DNA from: Clostridiales bacterium UBA1389
GTDB taxonomy: Bacteria > Bacillota > Clostridia > Oscillospirales > CAG-382
Reading direction: 5' to 3'
Assembly (NCBI GenBank): GCA_002305335.1
Contig: DBQR01000005.1
Span: 1 to 13,441, forward strand
Length of the DNA: 13,441 nt
Shown: positions 12,673 through 13,441 of the stretch, piece after piece
Position numbering within the stretch: position 1 is the stretch's first letter
Layout of the letters: every line of letters begins with the position of its first letter
Position numbers and translations under genes: made by a program
Notes under the pieces: generated by a model
What the model was told of the DNA's origin: nothing
The model's input: only the letters and a program-made list of their open reading frames with translations
Databases searched by the model: none

Positions 12673-13441
12673 TTATGCTTTGTATTCGCCTGGTTTTATC
12701 TCGTCGCCGAATTTGGCTTTGGCGGCTTCGATTTTCGCAATAGCTGCATCCCAGTATTCAAAGATTTCCTTGGGGGTGTTGGGGTCCATCTTGGCATAGA
12801 AGGCTTTGGTGCGTTCCAGCTTTTCAATCCACTTGGTGCAGCGGAAGGTGAACAGATAGGTGTAAATCTCTTCGGAAAAGTCCTCGTCGAGATATTTCTT
12901 AAAGAGTGCCTTCAGGTCCGCATAGTGGGGAATCTTGCCGGTGGGGGTGTCATAGGCGTCATATTCGCCGTGGATACGGCCTTCCGCCCAGTGGAGCCAG
13001 ATCTTCTTGGCAAGCTTGCTGGTTATGAAGTGACCGTTTTTATCCCTCATGAAGTAGTTGTTGGAGAAAATCTTCGGAGGATTGTCAACCGATTCACCGA
13101 ACTTGATGTTGTTTATGGTGTACTGTCCCAAAGGATAGGAAACGAAGTCAAGGTTTGCCATGGGGGAGGGGGTGCGAACGCCTTCCGCGCCTATGGTGGC
13201 GGAGGTGGTTTCGGATTCCAGGGTGCAGGCCTTTAACAGAATGCCGTCCTTCCAGTTGGGGGATTCCTCAACGGGAACGGTGGTGTCGCTGTCCCGGCCG
13301 CCATAGAGTATGCCTTCAACCTTCACGCCCTGTTTGGCTTCAAAGCCTTCCTTGTCCATGTTGGCAAGGTAGTCAAGACGCATGGTGTAGCGGGCATTGC
13401 CGTGGGCAAGGGGAACCTTGTTGCCCTTGGCGTCGGTTGTG
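12673..13441 (-). CDS. pckG: Phosphoenolpyruvate carboxykinase (GTP), C-terminal part, 5' end outside the window
   Basis: About 256 C-terminal residues are visible and the frame stays open to the right edge. The enzyme interconverts oxaloacetate + GTP and PEP + CO2 + GDP in the cytoplasm. Landmarks of the GTP class are HGNARYT (near the visible start, the family's AHPNSRF site), GVKVEGILYGGRDSDTTVP (the substrate-binding FGGRRP region), SETTSAT (the family's GSETTAA), and PPKIFSNNYFMRDKNG (the nucleotide-site PKIF..NWFRKD region). The C-terminal helical tail (YADLKALFKKYLDEDF and onward) matches clostridial members. The catalytic P-loop and metal site lie upstream, outside the window. In anaerobic Clostridia the enzyme often runs toward oxaloacetate for succinate or amino acid synthesis. 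Where many homologues have a Gly before SETT, this one has Glu. A strong terminator follows. Confidence 0.92.
   Translation of the reverse strand, partial: TTDAKGNKVPLAHGNARYTMRLDYLANMDKEGFEAKQGVKVEGILYGGRDSDTTVPVEESPNWKDGILLKACTLESETTSATIGAEGVRTPSPMANLDFVSYPLGQYTINNIKFGESVDNPPKIFSNNYFMRDKNGHFITSKLAKKIWLHWAEGRIHGEYDAYDTPTGKIPHYADLKALFKKYLDEDFSEEIYTYLFTFRCTKWIEKLERTKAFYAKMDPNTPKEIFEYWDAAIAKIEAAKAKFGDEIKPGEYKA

Overview
This window looks like chromosomal DNA from a spore-forming, anaerobic Clostridia bacterium, probably of the Oscillospiraceae/Ruminococcaceae type. The evidence is a dipicolinate synthase pair (dpaA, dpaB), a SPOCS/LysM spore-assembly protein behind a sigma-E-type promoter, strong AGGAGG-type ribosome binding sites used with TTG and GTG starts, a GTP-type PEP carboxykinase of clostridial character, and short palindromic intergenic repeats that I recall from gut Clostridia. 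Gene identities come from motif reading only; no search was run.

Layout from left to right. A tRNA-Thr (CGT), minus strand, with its own promoter. A minus-strand gene for a secreted, membrane-anchored protein with an (alpha/alpha)6-toroid look (215-1768). A divergent gene for a GHL10/DUF187 glycosidase-like lipoprotein (1831-3144). An intergenic stretch with several hairpins and one palindromic repeat. A SipL-like SPOCS + LysM gene (3409-4923), then a terminator and dpaA-dpaB (5042-6468), which overlap by 4 bases. A lipoprotein with an NlpC/P60-like Cys-His domain and an SH3b domain (6566-8089). A promoter, a yybP-ykoY-type manganese riboswitch with its terminator, and a Ca2+/Mn2+-type P2A ATPase (8239-11112). 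A bidirectional terminator shared with a convergent HAD hydrolase (11272-11955, minus). A tRNA-Gly (CCC), minus strand, with promoter and terminator. An intergenic region of about 500 bases with two more repeat copies and a structured element. The C-terminal part of a GTP-dependent PEP carboxykinase (12673 to beyond the right edge, minus).

Two themes stand out. First, three exported cell-surface proteins (toroid protein, GHL10 lipoprotein, NlpC-like lipoprotein) all carry Ser/Glu-rich linkers and probably act at the cell wall. Second, sporulation: the SPOCS protein (coat/cortex assembly) sits directly before the enzymes that make dipicolinic acid, all in mother-cell biology. The metal-controlled ATPase, the HAD enzyme and PEPCK appear to be independent housekeeping or homeostasis units. 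I see no CRISPR array, phage, transposase or defence system. The most interesting content is regulatory: the Mn2+ riboswitch-ATPase unit, a near-consensus sigma-E promoter, a pair of face-to-face promoters, and an unexplained structured RNA-like element near 12224-12297.
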